A stretch of 64,000 bases of DNA, taken from GM7GCV1 sp965221105 (GTDB lineage: Bacteria; Pseudomonadota; Gammaproteobacteria; Pseudomonadales; GM7GCV1). The translations under genes were made by a program, and so were the position numbers. Positions 54,100-63,132 of this stretch are shown piece after piece. The notes under the pieces are model-generated. The model was not told where the DNA came from, did no database searches, and saw nothing but the letters and a program-made list of their open reading frames with translations. Location of the stretch: positions 1,426,001-1,490,000 of the forward strand of contig OZ244871.1 of assembly GCA_965221105.1 (NCBI GenBank), in the 5' to 3' direction. The number at the start of each line of letters is the position of its first letter. The stretch's first letter is position 1.

Positions 54100-55260
54100 A
54101 TGCTGAAAAAAGCGATCCGGCTTTTTGCATTCGCTCTCGGGATGACTCCCGGTCTGGTCTGGGCCGAGGGGAGCCCCGAGGAATCAGTGCTCAATATGAC
54201 ACGGGGTGTTACGCCAGTTGCGCACGAGGTCTACGAGATACATATGTTTATGTTCTGGATCTGCGTGGTCATTGGGATCGGTGTATTTGGGTATCTGCTC
54301 TATACGCTGATTTTTCATCGCAAGTCCGCTGGTCACGAGCCCGCCCAGTTTCATGAGCATTTGGGAGCAGAGATTGCCTGGACAATTATTCCCTTCATTC
54401 TGCTGGTTATTATGGCTATTCCGGCTACTGCAACCCTGCGGGACATACATAATACCGCCGATGCAGAGTTGGACATCAAAGTTACCGGTTACCAATGGAA
54501 GTGGCAGTACGATTATCTGGGTCAGGGCGTCAGCTTTATGTCCGAGTTGGCCACGCCCCGGGATCAGGTCTACAACCTGGATGAAAAAAGCTCGACCTAC
54601 CTGCAGGAGGTCACCCAGCCACTCGTCATTCCTGCCGAGACCAAGGTGCGGTTTCTGGTCACGGCCAAGGATGTTATTCATTCCTGGTGGGTGCCGGATT
54701 TCTCAATTAAGCGTGATGCCATCCCCGGGTATATAGTTGAAACTTGGGCCTATGTTGAAAAGCCCGGTACCTACCGGGGAGCCTGCGCTGAACTCTGCGG
54801 TAAAGACCACGCTTTCATGCCAGTTGTTGTTGAGGTGTTGCCCAAAGAGGAGTACGCGGCCTGGATAACCCAGAAGAAAGAAGAAGCTGCAGCTGTTACC
54901 GCGCTTAAAGACAAAACCTTCACCATGGAAGAGTCTCTGGAACTGGGCAGGGCTGCCTACGAACGCTCCTGCGCCTCCTGTCACGGCATGAATGGACAGG
55001 GTATCGCTGGAGCTTTCCCCGCCATGACGGGCAACCCGATCGTCCTCGGCGATGTTGGCACTCACATTGATGTGGTCGTCAACGGTGTTCCTGGCACAGC
55101 CATGCAGGCCTTTGGTGCGCAGCTCAGCGAAGCCGATTTGGCGGCCACCATCACCTACGAGCGCAATGCGCTTGGTAATACTACCGGTGATCTGGTCCAG
55201 CCAATCGATGTTTTCAACTTTGTGAATGGCCAGTTCTCTGGTCTTGCATCCGGCGAATAG
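54100..55260 (+). CDS. coxB: Cytochrome c oxidase subunit II with C-terminal cytochrome c domain
   Basis: A 386-residue protein: signal peptide (residues 1-22), two membrane helices, and the CuA cupredoxin domain with HSWWVPDF and CAELCGKDHAFM. One fused cytochrome c domain with CASCHGMNGQG follows. The ATG at 54100 was chosen for its GGAG-containing upstream region and signal peptide; the frame is open much further upstream. First gene of coxB-coxA-ctaG-coxC, the classical pseudomonad aa3 arrangement, and different from the double-heme coxB at 10905. Confidence 0.95.
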   Translation: MLKKAIRLFAFALGMTPGLVWAEGSPEESVLNMTRGVTPVAHEVYEIHMFMFWICVVIGIGVFGYLLYTLIFHRKSAGHEPAQFHEHLGAEIAWTIIPFILLVIMAIPATATLRDIHNTADAELDIKVTGYQWKWQYDYLGQGVSFMSELATPRDQVYNLDEKSSTYLQEVTQPLVIPAETKVRFLVTAKDVIHSWWVPDFSIKRDAIPGYIVETWAYVEKPGTYRGACAELCGKDHAFMPVVVEVLPKEEYAAWITQKKEEAAAVTALKDKTFTMEESLELGRAAYERSCASCHGMNGQGIAGAFPAMTGNPIVLGDVGTHIDVVVNGVPGTAMQAFGAQLSEADLAATITYERNALGNTTGDLVQPIDVFNFVNGQFSGLASGE

Positions 55261-55273
55261 GAGGATCTTGCTC

Positions 55274-56848
55274 ATGGGACACGAAGCTCCTAAAGGTATT
55301 GGCCGCTGGCTGTTTACCACGAATCACAAAGACATCGGTACGCTGTACCTCTGGTTCAGTTTCGCTATGTTCGTCCTTGGCGGTATTTTCGCCATGGTCA
55401 TTCGCGCCGAACTGTTTGAACCTGGGATGCAACTCGTCGAGCCCGGGTTTTTCAACCAGATGACCACCATGCACGGGCTGGTCATGGTCTTCGGCGCCAT
55501 CATGCCGGCCTTCGTCGGCCTGGCAAACTGGCTGATTCCAATGATGATCGGAGCGCCGGATATGGCGTTGCCCCGAATGAACAACCTGAGTTTCTGGATC
55601 CTGCCCCCGGCCTTTTTGCTGCTGGCATCGACTCTGTTTATGGAAGGTGGTGCACCCAATTTCGGATGGACTTTTTATGCGCCCCTGTCGACCACATATG
55701 CCCCCGACACGGTGAACTATTTCATTTTTGGTGTTCACATTATGGGAGCCTCATCCATCATGGGGGCCATCAACATTATTGCAACCGTGCTCAACATGCG
55801 CGCACCAGGTATGACGTTGATGAAAATGCCGCTCTTTGTCTGGACCTGGCTGATCACCGCGTTTCTGCTGATCGCCGTGATGCCGGTTCTCGCCGGAGCG
55901 GTGACCATGATGCTCATGGACATCAACTTTGGCACCAGTTTCTTTGACGCTGCGGGGGGCGGTGATCCGGTTCTGTTCCAGCATATCTTCTGGTTCTTTG
56001 GTCATCCCGAAGTCTACATCATCATCCTGCCCGCCTTTGGAGTAATTTCGGAGATTGTTCCGACCTTCAGCCGCAAGCCGCTGTTTGGATACAGCTCGAT
56101 GGTGTATGCCACATCGTCCATCGCCTTCCTGTCGTTTATCGTATGGGCGCATCATATGTTTACAGTGGGCATGCCAGTCGGAGGGGGGCTGTACTTTATG
56201 TACGCCACTATGTTGATTGCAGTGCCCACCGCCGCCAAGGTGTTTAACTGGATAACGACCATGTTCAGGGGTGCGCTCACCTTTGAAACGCCGATGCTGT
56301 TTGCCATCGCGTTCATCGTGCTCTTTACTGTCGGTGGGTTTACCGGCCTGATGCTGGCGATTGCGCCGGCCGACATCCAGTATCACGACACCTATTTTGT
56401 GGTTGCACACTTCCACTATGTGATGGTCGCTGGCGCGGTTTTCTCAATGTCAGCCGCAGTCTACTACTGGCTGCCCAAGTGGTGCGGACGCATGTACAAC
56501 GAGGCTCTGGGCAAAGCACACTTCTGGATTTCCTTTATCGGTTTCAACATCACCTTTTTCCCCCAGCACTTCCTCGGTCTGGCGGGTATGCCAAGGCGCT
56601 ACGCCGACTACGCACTTCAGTTCTCGGACTGGAACATGGTGTCCAGTATCGGCGCGTTCATTTACGCAGGGGCTCAGATTCTGTTCCTCTACAACGTGAT
56701 TGCGACCATCCGCAGTGGCAGGAAGGTGGATAATCCCCGTGTCTGGGAGGGAGCGCGAGGCCTGGAGTGGACCCTGCCAACTCCCGCACCTTACCATACC
56801 TTCACCACACCACCGGATGTAGATCAAAAGCCGGAGGAGTTGCGCTGA
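55274..56848 (+). CDS. coxA: Cytochrome c oxidase subunit I (aa3 type)
   Basis: A 524-residue catalytic subunit starting MGHEAPKGIGRWLFTTNHKD. It has GAPDMALPRMNNLSFW, WFFGHPEVYIIILPAFG, WAHHMFTVGM and VVAHFHYVMVAGAV, so heme, CuB and proton-channel residues are in place. Start at 55274 follows AGGAGG. Confidence 0.97.
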   Translation: MGHEAPKGIGRWLFTTNHKDIGTLYLWFSFAMFVLGGIFAMVIRAELFEPGMQLVEPGFFNQMTTMHGLVMVFGAIMPAFVGLANWLIPMMIGAPDMALPRMNNLSFWILPPAFLLLASTLFMEGGAPNFGWTFYAPLSTTYAPDTVNYFIFGVHIMGASSIMGAINIIATVLNMRAPGMTLMKMPLFVWTWLITAFLLIAVMPVLAGAVTMMLMDINFGTSFFDAAGGGDPVLFQHIFWFFGHPEVYIIILPAFGVISEIVPTFSRKPLFGYSSMVYATSSIAFLSFIVWAHHMFTVGMPVGGGLYFMYATMLIAVPTAAKVFNWITTMFRGALTFETPMLFAIAFIVLFTVGGFTGLMLAIAPADIQYHDTYFVVAHFHYVMVAGAVFSMSAAVYYWLPKWCGRMYNEALGKAHFWISFIGFNITFFPQHFLGLAGMPRRYADYALQFSDWNMVSSIGAFIYAGAQILFLYNVIATIRSGRKVDNPRVWEGARGLEWTLPTPAPYHTFTTPPDVDQKPEELR

Positions 56849-57414
56849 TGAATGAAGATCGCGCCAACAGCAGGATCGCCAACACCGTTGCCCGCTCCAT
56901 GGCTGGCGTGGTAATCATGTTTGTCTTTGCGGTTTTTGTGATGCCGCCGCTCTACGATGTGTTTTGTGAGATAACAGGGATCGGCGGCACATCTTCCGAC
57001 CCCTATCAGGTGGAGACGGTAAGTGCAGTGGATGAGACACGAACAGTAAAAGTGCAGTTTATTGCCACCAATGAGGCAACCATGCCCTGGGATTTCGAGC
57101 CCAACCTGTTTGAGGTGGAAGTTCATCCTGGCGAGTCCACAAAAGTGAGCTACTTCGCCAAAAACCGGACGCCCAGAGACATGATTGCACAGGCCATTCC
57201 GAATGTGGTTCCAGCCTCCGCAACACGATATTTCTACAAGACCGAGTGCTTCTGTTTTGAGCAGCAGCTTTTGAAAGCAGGCGAAGAGGCCGAACTACCG
57301 CTGGTGTTTATAGTTGATCGGGATCTTCCTCGATCCATCAATACCATTACGCTGTCTTACAGTATTTTTGACGTAACCGAGATGTATGCGGCCAAAGTCG
57401 CGAGTGTGAAATAA
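56848..57414 (+). CDS. ctaG: Cytochrome c oxidase assembly protein CtaG/Cox11
   Basis: A 188-residue protein with one N-terminal helix (residues 16-36) and a periplasmic copper-binding domain (KTECFCFEQQ). It delivers copper to the CuB site of subunit I. Overlaps the coxA stop (TGATG) behind GGAGGAG. The first oxidase operon lacks its own ctaG, so this copy may serve both. Confidence 0.95.
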   Translation: MNEDRANSRIANTVARSMAGVVIMFVFAVFVMPPLYDVFCEITGIGGTSSDPYQVETVSAVDETRTVKVQFIATNEATMPWDFEPNLFEVEVHPGESTKVSYFAKNRTPRDMIAQAIPNVVPASATRYFYKTECFCFEQQLLKAGEEAELPLVFIVDRDLPRSINTITLSYSIFDVTEMYAAKVASVK

Positions 57415-57503
57415 ACCGTACCTATCTTACGTACATAGGGCGCTCTCTGAATTAACTAATGTATTTAGCCGTGATTGCAGGCTGAAACTTTGGGAGAACA
57501 AGA

Positions 57504-58415
57504 ATGGCAAGCGAAGGTACCTATTACGTTCCCGAGCACAGCAAACTACCGATAATTACGGGGTTGGCCCTTGGCCTGTCAGCTTACGGCGCTGGCAGAG
57601 TCATGATTGATGGCAGCTCCGGGGTGCTGATCCTGGGCATGATCGTGGTCTTCTGCGCGCTCGCGTGCTGGTGGAACACGGTTATCAAGGAAAATATGCA
57701 GGGCCTGTCGAATGACCAGCTCAAACGCTCCTATGTCTGGGGGATTGGTTGGTTTATCTTTTCGGAGGTAATGTTTTTTTCCGCATTTTTCGGAGCCCTG
57801 TTCTATGTCCGCACTGTGGCGCTGCCGACCCTTGGTGGATGGGGGATGGGCGAAGCCAATCCTGCTGCTTGGGGCGGATTCGAATCCGCCTGGCCGCTCA
57901 TGGAAACGCCGGATCAGTCCCTGAACGGTGAAAGCGCCGCGTTCGTCGGTCCTGAGAACAGCATGCGTTTTGGGGGCTGGGATTTTGGCAAGCTGGCCGC
58001 ATGGCTGCCCCTCTACGGCACCATCATACTGATGACATCGAGCTGGACGGTGCATCTGTCCCACAACCATATCAAGCGGGGCGATAACCGGGCAAAGTTT
58101 AATACCTGGCTGGGCATAACCGTGCTGCTGGGGTGTGTTTTTCTCGGGTTGCAGGCATATGAATACTACGAGGCCTATCATCATTACGGCCTGACACTGA
58201 ACTCTGGTATATACGGTGCCACCTTCTTTATGCTGACCGGCTTCCACGGGTTCCATGTGGCTATGGGGACACTTATGCTGGCCATTCAGCTCTTCCGTTC
58301 GTTCCGTGGACATTTTACGGAAAACGATCATTTTGGCTTTGAGATGGCATCCTGGTACTGGCACTTCGTTGATGTGGTCTGGGTGATGCTCTTCTTTTTC
58401 GTATACATCCTGTAA
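57504..58415 (+). CDS. coxC: Cytochrome c oxidase subunit III
   Basis: A 303-residue seven-helix subunit with FFSAFFGALFYVRTV, MLTGFHGFHVAMG and SWYWHFVDVVWVMLF. Starts after TGGGAGAACAAGA. Last gene of the operon. Confidence 0.96.
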   Translation: MASEGTYYVPEHSKLPIITGLALGLSAYGAGRVMIDGSSGVLILGMIVVFCALACWWNTVIKENMQGLSNDQLKRSYVWGIGWFIFSEVMFFSAFFGALFYVRTVALPTLGGWGMGEANPAAWGGFESAWPLMETPDQSLNGESAAFVGPENSMRFGGWDFGKLAAWLPLYGTIILMTSSWTVHLSHNHIKRGDNRAKFNTWLGITVLLGCVFLGLQAYEYYEAYHHYGLTLNSGIYGATFFMLTGFHGFHVAMGTLMLAIQLFRSFRGHFTENDHFGFEMASWYWHFVDVVWVMLFFFVYIL

Positions 58416-58491
58416 GAGCGACTCTTTTCATCTGGTCTTTCATCGCAGGACGGCAGGCTCGCCCTCCAAAGGGAAACAGTCAGTCACGTCA

Positions 58492-58520
58492 TTGCGTTGC
58501 CCGGGGGTATCCGATAGAAT
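58492..58520 (+). promoter_or_regulatory. rpmH promoter
   Basis: TTGCGT (58492-58497), an exact 17-nt spacer, then TAGAAT (58515-58520), about 97 nt before rpmH. A good sigma-70 match in the expected place. Confidence 0.6.
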
Positions 58521-58616
58521 CGCGCACCCTCTTCCGAGGAGGCTGATACGCCAGGGTTGGCCTGATAGCACTTGCCGGACGAGCACCTGACACAACCATT
58601 GTATTGGATCAAAACG

Positions 58617-58751
58617 ATGAAACGCACATTCCAACCAAGCAATCTGAAGCGCAAGCGTACCCACGGTTTCCGCGCCCGGATGGCGACCGCCAAGGGGCGT
58701 CAGGTTCTCGCTCGTCGGCGTGCCAAGGGTCGCAAGCAACTGGCAGTCTGA
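58617..58751 (+). CDS. rpmH: 50S ribosomal protein L34
   Basis: A 44-residue highly basic protein, MKRTFQPSNLKRKRTHGF and onward, the usual length and sequence. First gene of rpmH-rnpA-yidD-yidC-mnmE. In most relatives this block is adjacent to and divergent from dnaA; here it lies 32 kb downstream on the same strand. Confidence 0.97.
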   Translation: MKRTFQPSNLKRKRTHGFRARMATAKGRQVLARRRAKGRKQLAV

Positions 58752-58822
58752 AAACCAGCGTCCTTCCCGGTCATCTGAGCGATATTCCGGGAGACCTGCC
58801 TCCACTTATTTGAGCCACCGAT

Positions 58823-59179
58823 GTGCGGCGCTATTCGTTTCGTCCAAAACACCGGTTGCTTCACCAGCGTGACTTTGCGCGTGTTCTTGACCAGGTAGAC
58901 CGCAGGGTCAGTCGGGGCCCGTTGATCATTCTGGCCAGAAAAAATATGCTCACCCATCCACGTCTCGGCCTTGCTATCAGAAAAAAAACCCTCAGGAACG
59001 CCGTTGACAGAAATACCCTCAAGCGAGTTGCCAGAGAACAGTTTCGCGTGCGTCAACATCGACTTGAGAATCTCGACCTGGTTTTTATGAACCGCGCTGG
59101 CTGTGAGGGTACAAGCCGAAAACAGCTCAATCGTATCGTCGCCAGCGCATTCGAAGCCCTCACAACTGATGAAACCTAG
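58823..59179 (+). CDS. rnpA: Ribonuclease P protein component
   Basis: A 118-residue basic protein that assists the catalytic RNA of RNase P in tRNA 5' maturation. It has FxxxF-like FRPKHRLLHQRDFARV and the RNR motif region RNAVDRNTLKRVAREQFR. The start is GTG at 58823. Confidence 0.95.
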   Translation: MRRYSFRPKHRLLHQRDFARVLDQVDRRVSRGPLIILARKNMLTHPRLGLAIRKKTLRNAVDRNTLKRVAREQFRVRQHRLENLDLVFMNRAGCEGTSRKQLNRIVASAFEALTTDET

Positions 59180-59477
59180 TCAGCCCCGCGCCGAGCATTC
59201 GATCCTGCTGCTCTCGATACTCTCACTGGTCAGGGTATACCAGTATCTCATCAGCCCGATGAGAGGGCAACGCTGCCGGTTTTACCCCAGTTGTTCAAAC
59301 TACGCGCTCGAAGCCCTCGAACGGTATGGCCCCTTCAAGGGGGGTTACCTCAGCATCAAACGCCTTTTAAAATGCCACCCTTGGCACCCGGGCGGGATGG
59401 ATCCGGTTCCCCCAAAAAATGCACAGAGCGCCACAGACCAGGCTGAACGTGGGCGCAGTTCCAGTAAATCGCAATAG
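59169..59477 (+). CDS. yidD: Membrane protein insertion efficiency factor YidD
   Basis: A 102-residue protein with YQYLISPMRGQRCRFYPSCS and the conserved CHPWHPGG; three Cys are kept. Start at 59169 overlaps rnpA by 11 nt. Supports YidC at the inner membrane. Confidence 0.95.
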   Translation: MKPSQPRAEHSILLLSILSLVRVYQYLISPMRGQRCRFYPSCSNYALEALERYGPFKGGYLSIKRLLKCHPWHPGGMDPVPPKNAQSATDQAERGRSSSKSQ

Positions 59478-59491
59478 GGGCTCACTGCCTG

Positions 59492-61258
59492 ATGCTGAAA
59501 AATGTTGATTGGGTAAAAATCGCCTTGTTGACCGGAATGGCGCTCTGTGTCCTGATGCTTTTGCGCGCCTGGGATGACTTCCAGGACGAGCGCAGCACAC
59601 TGGCGGACAGCCAGCAGACCCGGAACAGCGGCAGTGTGGTGCAGAACCCGGAAACTCTAGACAATCCGTTTCCAGAACTCCGGGAAGCTGATGAAAGTCG
59701 ACACTATCATGAACAGGACAATGAGCTGCCAAGTCTGGTGGCAGCAGACTCGCAGGTACCAGTATCCACACCCGAAATGAGTGGTGACCTGATCACCGTT
59801 CTCACCGATGTTCTTGAAATCCAGATTGATCCCAGGGGCGGAGATCTGATTTCGGCACAACTCATTCAACACAGGCGTGCCGGAAACGATTCACGACCCT
59901 ATCAGCTTCTCGTCAGTGAAATTGACCGAACCTATGTAGCCAGAAGCGGCCTGATCGGAACCAACGCCACCGACACCAGTGACAGCCGACCGAGGTTTTC
60001 AACGCGAGAGACCTTCTACGAGCTTGGAGAAGATGCTGATGAGCTGGTCGTTGCACTGCACTACCAGCAAGGGCTGGTCAACCTGACCAAAGAGTTTCAT
60101 TTCAGGCGACAGGATTACCTCATCGGGGTTGAATACCGGATTGATAATCGATCAGATAATGCCTGGAAAGCAGCGTTGTACGCGCAGATTAATCGCGACG
60201 ACAGAACGCCTGTATCAGAAGATGTACCCTTCGGTGTGAACCCGTACGTGGGCGCAGCAATTACCACACCGGAAGAACGCTATAAGAAGCTGGACTTCAA
60301 AGACATTCGCGATGAACGCTTTCGGGCAACAGTCGACACTGGCTGGGTTGCCCTGCTGGAGCGATACTTTCTGACAGCATGGATACCGCAGCAGGGCCTA
60401 CCCGTTTTCTATGACCTTCGAAAATCCGCCAGCCGCGATCTCTACTACTTTGGTTTCACCCAACCGGAGACCCATGTTGCTGCGGGTGAAACCGGTCGTA
60501 TCTCTGCCGCACTGTACGTTGGACCAAAAGACCAGTATCGCCTCAGGGACATTGCCAAGTATCTGGATCTTACCGTCGACTATGGCTGGCTCTGGTGGGC
60601 TGCCCAGCCGTTGTACGCTGTTCTCTTTTTCATTCAAAGTGGTGAAATTCACTCTTTCAATCTGGACATGAAGCTGTTCCCGGGTTTTTCCAATTGGGGG
60701 GTGTCCATCATTCTGCTGACCCTGGTCGTAAAACTACTGTTCTTCCCGCTGTCCGCGGCCAGCTACAAATCCATGGCTCGACTGCGGACGCTGACTCCGA
60801 AAATGGCGGCTCTCAAAGAACGGTTTGGAGATGACCGGCAGGCCATGTCCCAGGAAATGATGAAGCTGTACCAAAAGGAAAAGGTCAATCCCATGGGTGG
60901 ATGCCTACCCATCCTCGTCCAGATGCCCATCTTCATCGCCCTCTACTGGGTTCTGCTTGAAAGCGTCGAGATCAGGCACGCCCCCTTTGGATTATGGATC
61001 CAGGACCTCTCCGCTAAGGATCCCTGGTTCGTGCTTCCTGCCATCATGGCATTCAGCATGTGGTTTCAGCAGCGGCTCAATCCGCCGCCGCCTGACCCGA
61101 CCCAGGCGCGGGTCATGCAGATGCTGCCGATCATATTTGGTGTCATGTTTTTGTTTTTTCCAGCGGGGCTCGTGCTCTACTGGACCGTGAACAATATTCT
61201 CTCCATAGCCCAGCAATGGGCGATCACGAGACGTATCGAAACCAGCAGTGCCGCCTAG
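59492..61258 (+). CDS. yidC: Membrane protein insertase YidC
   Basis: A 588-residue Oxa1-family insertase: N-terminal helix, a large periplasmic beta domain (about residues 90-350), then the conserved five-helix core with KEKVNPMGGCLPILVQMPIF. It inserts membrane proteins alone or with Sec, important here for the oxidase subunits. Ends NNILSIAQQWAITRRIE. Confidence 0.97.
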   Translation: MLKNVDWVKIALLTGMALCVLMLLRAWDDFQDERSTLADSQQTRNSGSVVQNPETLDNPFPELREADESRHYHEQDNELPSLVAADSQVPVSTPEMSGDLITVLTDVLEIQIDPRGGDLISAQLIQHRRAGNDSRPYQLLVSEIDRTYVARSGLIGTNATDTSDSRPRFSTRETFYELGEDADELVVALHYQQGLVNLTKEFHFRRQDYLIGVEYRIDNRSDNAWKAALYAQINRDDRTPVSEDVPFGVNPYVGAAITTPEERYKKLDFKDIRDERFRATVDTGWVALLERYFLTAWIPQQGLPVFYDLRKSASRDLYYFGFTQPETHVAAGETGRISAALYVGPKDQYRLRDIAKYLDLTVDYGWLWWAAQPLYAVLFFIQSGEIHSFNLDMKLFPGFSNWGVSIILLTLVVKLLFFPLSAASYKSMARLRTLTPKMAALKERFGDDRQAMSQEMMKLYQKEKVNPMGGCLPILVQMPIFIALYWVLLESVEIRHAPFGLWIQDLSAKDPWFVLPAIMAFSMWFQQRLNPPPPDPTQARVMQMLPIIFGVMFLFFPAGLVLYWTVNNILSIAQQWAITRRIETSSAA

Positions 61259-61270
61259 GCTTTTCAGTCA

Positions 61271-62623
61271 ATGCTCCAGCACAGGGAGAATACCATCGCT
61301 GCAATAGCCACCCCTCCCGGACGGGGCGGCATCGGGATCGTGCGGATTTCCGGAGCGCAGGCACAGCATATAGGCATGACCTTGAGCGGCCTGGATCTGC
61401 TGCCCAGGCACGCCCACTTCGCCAGGTTTCTGCACAGGGAACAGTTTATCGACGAGGGCCTGATCCTGTTTTTTCCTGGACCCGAATCCTTCACCGGTGA
61501 GTCTGTGGTTGAACTTCAGGGCCACGGTGGACCCATTGTGCAAAAAATGCTGCTTGAAGCCTGTCTCGATCTGGGGGCACGTCACGCCGATCCGGGTGAG
61601 TTTTCAGCTCGAGCCTTTGTAAATGGCCGTCTGGATCTCTCCCAGGCAGAAGCCATTGCAGATTTGATTGATGCTGGCACCGAAGCTGCTGCCAGAGCAG
61701 CTGGCAGGTCTCTTCAGGGCGCCTTCTCGACACACATTCATGAACTCCGGGAACAGCTCATCCGCTGCAGGGTTTTCATCGAGTCGGCAATTGATTTTCC
61801 CGAAGAGGATATTGATTTCATCAATGAATCCAACATCCTCGATCAGGTTCGCAACGTGCGATCTCAACTGGAGCGCCTGCTCAACGAAGCACAGCGCGGA
61901 CACCTCATACAGGAAGGGGCAAAACTTGCCATCATCGGCAAACCAAATGCCGGTAAATCCAGCCTGCTCAACTATCTGGCGAAAAACGACGCCGCCATTG
62001 TGACCGATGTCGCCGGAACAACAAGAGACAGCCTGGAAATTCAGGTCGAACTGGACGGATTATTGCTGACACTGATTGATACTGCCGGATTGAACGATGT
62101 GCCAGATCAGATCGAAAAGATAGGGATTGAAAGAGGTCTGCAGAAAGCCCGCAATGCGGACGTGCTCCTGTTTGTCTTTGATGCGTCCCTGGATCAGGAT
62201 CCCATGAGTGTGCCGGATGATGTTTCCGGCATTCTCGACACTCTCAAACCTTGTATCTACCTGGCGAACAAGATGGACCTGGTCGATGGACCACCGCAGC
62301 CAATGCCACAAGCAATAGACGCCATAGAGATATCGACCAAAACCGGTATGGGAATGGACGAGCTTCTTCAAGCAATAAAAATCCGGCTCCACATGGAAGA
62401 GCGGGAGCCTGAATTCTCTGCCCGTGCCCGTCACATAGATGCCCTGCGCGGCTGTCTGGAAAAAATCAATCAGGGCCTGGAAACAATGAGTCGTTCGGGC
62501 GCATCCGAGCTTCTCGCGGAAGACCTGCGCGCCAGCCAGAACTTCCTTGGTCTCATTACCGGTGAGTTCAGCGCGGACGACTTGCTGGGCGAGATTTTTT
62601 CCAGCTTTTGTATCGGCAAATAA
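61271..62623 (+). CDS. mnmE: tRNA modification GTPase MnmE
   Basis: A 450-residue GTPase with the N-terminal folate-binding domain (ATPPGRGGIGIVRISG), G1 IIGKPNAGKSSLLN, G3 IDTAGLND, G4 ANKMD and the C-terminal catalytic CIGK. With MnmG it installs the cmnm5 group at wobble uridines. Confidence 0.97.
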   Translation: MLQHRENTIAAIATPPGRGGIGIVRISGAQAQHIGMTLSGLDLLPRHAHFARFLHREQFIDEGLILFFPGPESFTGESVVELQGHGGPIVQKMLLEACLDLGARHADPGEFSARAFVNGRLDLSQAEAIADLIDAGTEAAARAAGRSLQGAFSTHIHELREQLIRCRVFIESAIDFPEEDIDFINESNILDQVRNVRSQLERLLNEAQRGHLIQEGAKLAIIGKPNAGKSSLLNYLAKNDAAIVTDVAGTTRDSLEIQVELDGLLLTLIDTAGLNDVPDQIEKIGIERGLQKARNADVLLFVFDASLDQDPMSVPDDVSGILDTLKPCIYLANKMDLVDGPPQPMPQAIDAIEISTKTGMGMDELLQAIKIRLHMEEREPEFSARARHIDALRGCLEKINQGLETMSRSGASELLAEDLRASQNFLGLITGEFSADDLLGEIFSSFCIGK

Positions 62624-63132
62624 CCCCTGCCAGGCAAGCTTCGTACACAGGGTATCCATAGCTACAGCACAGCTTCAGCACACACCACGCACAACAAATC
62701 CACTCACCTGTCCGATTCCCCCGAACACTGAGCACTGCACAAACTGTTTCCGGTATATCTCTGTGTATAAACCGGGCGCAGCGCTTGTCAGAATTGGGGA
62801 TCGTTTTCAGGATGCAGATCTATCCCCTGCTACCACCCATCATCATGGCCGGAAAGTGACCGGTATTTCCATGGTTTTTATGGACAATATGTTTCTGTTT
62901 TCATTGCACAAAAACCACTTATCCCGAATGCCGGGGCTACTTAACAATAACAGTATTAAAGTACTTTAATATCTGGATATATGTACTCTTACTACTGTAG
63001 TGAATAGATCGAGAGACTCGGGGAGGCACACTATGGGTTTCACTCGCCTAATGCCGGCGAATCTATATAATGCGCACCCCCACACGCGAAGATACAGCGC
63101 TCTCTTCTCGGCACCTTTGATGCAGAACACAC
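62624..63132. other. Long mnmE-mnmG intergenic region with an origin-like DnaA box
   Basis: About 510 bp without a gene, unusually long for this pair. It contains one perfect variant DnaA box, TGTGTATAA (62762-62770), a TTATCCCGA, three GATC sites, an A+T-rich stretch at 62940-62990 and an 18-bp palindrome (62954-62971). In E. coli oriC lies next to mnmG, so an origin or origin remnant is conceivable, but the box density is lower than upstream of dnaA. Confidence 0.45.
62954..62971. repeat. Perfect 18-bp A+T-rich palindrome
   Basis: TATTAAAGTACTTTAATA, symmetrical about the central GTAC, in the mnmE-mnmG gap. Could bind a dimeric regulator or serve as terminator of mnmE. Confidence 0.6.
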
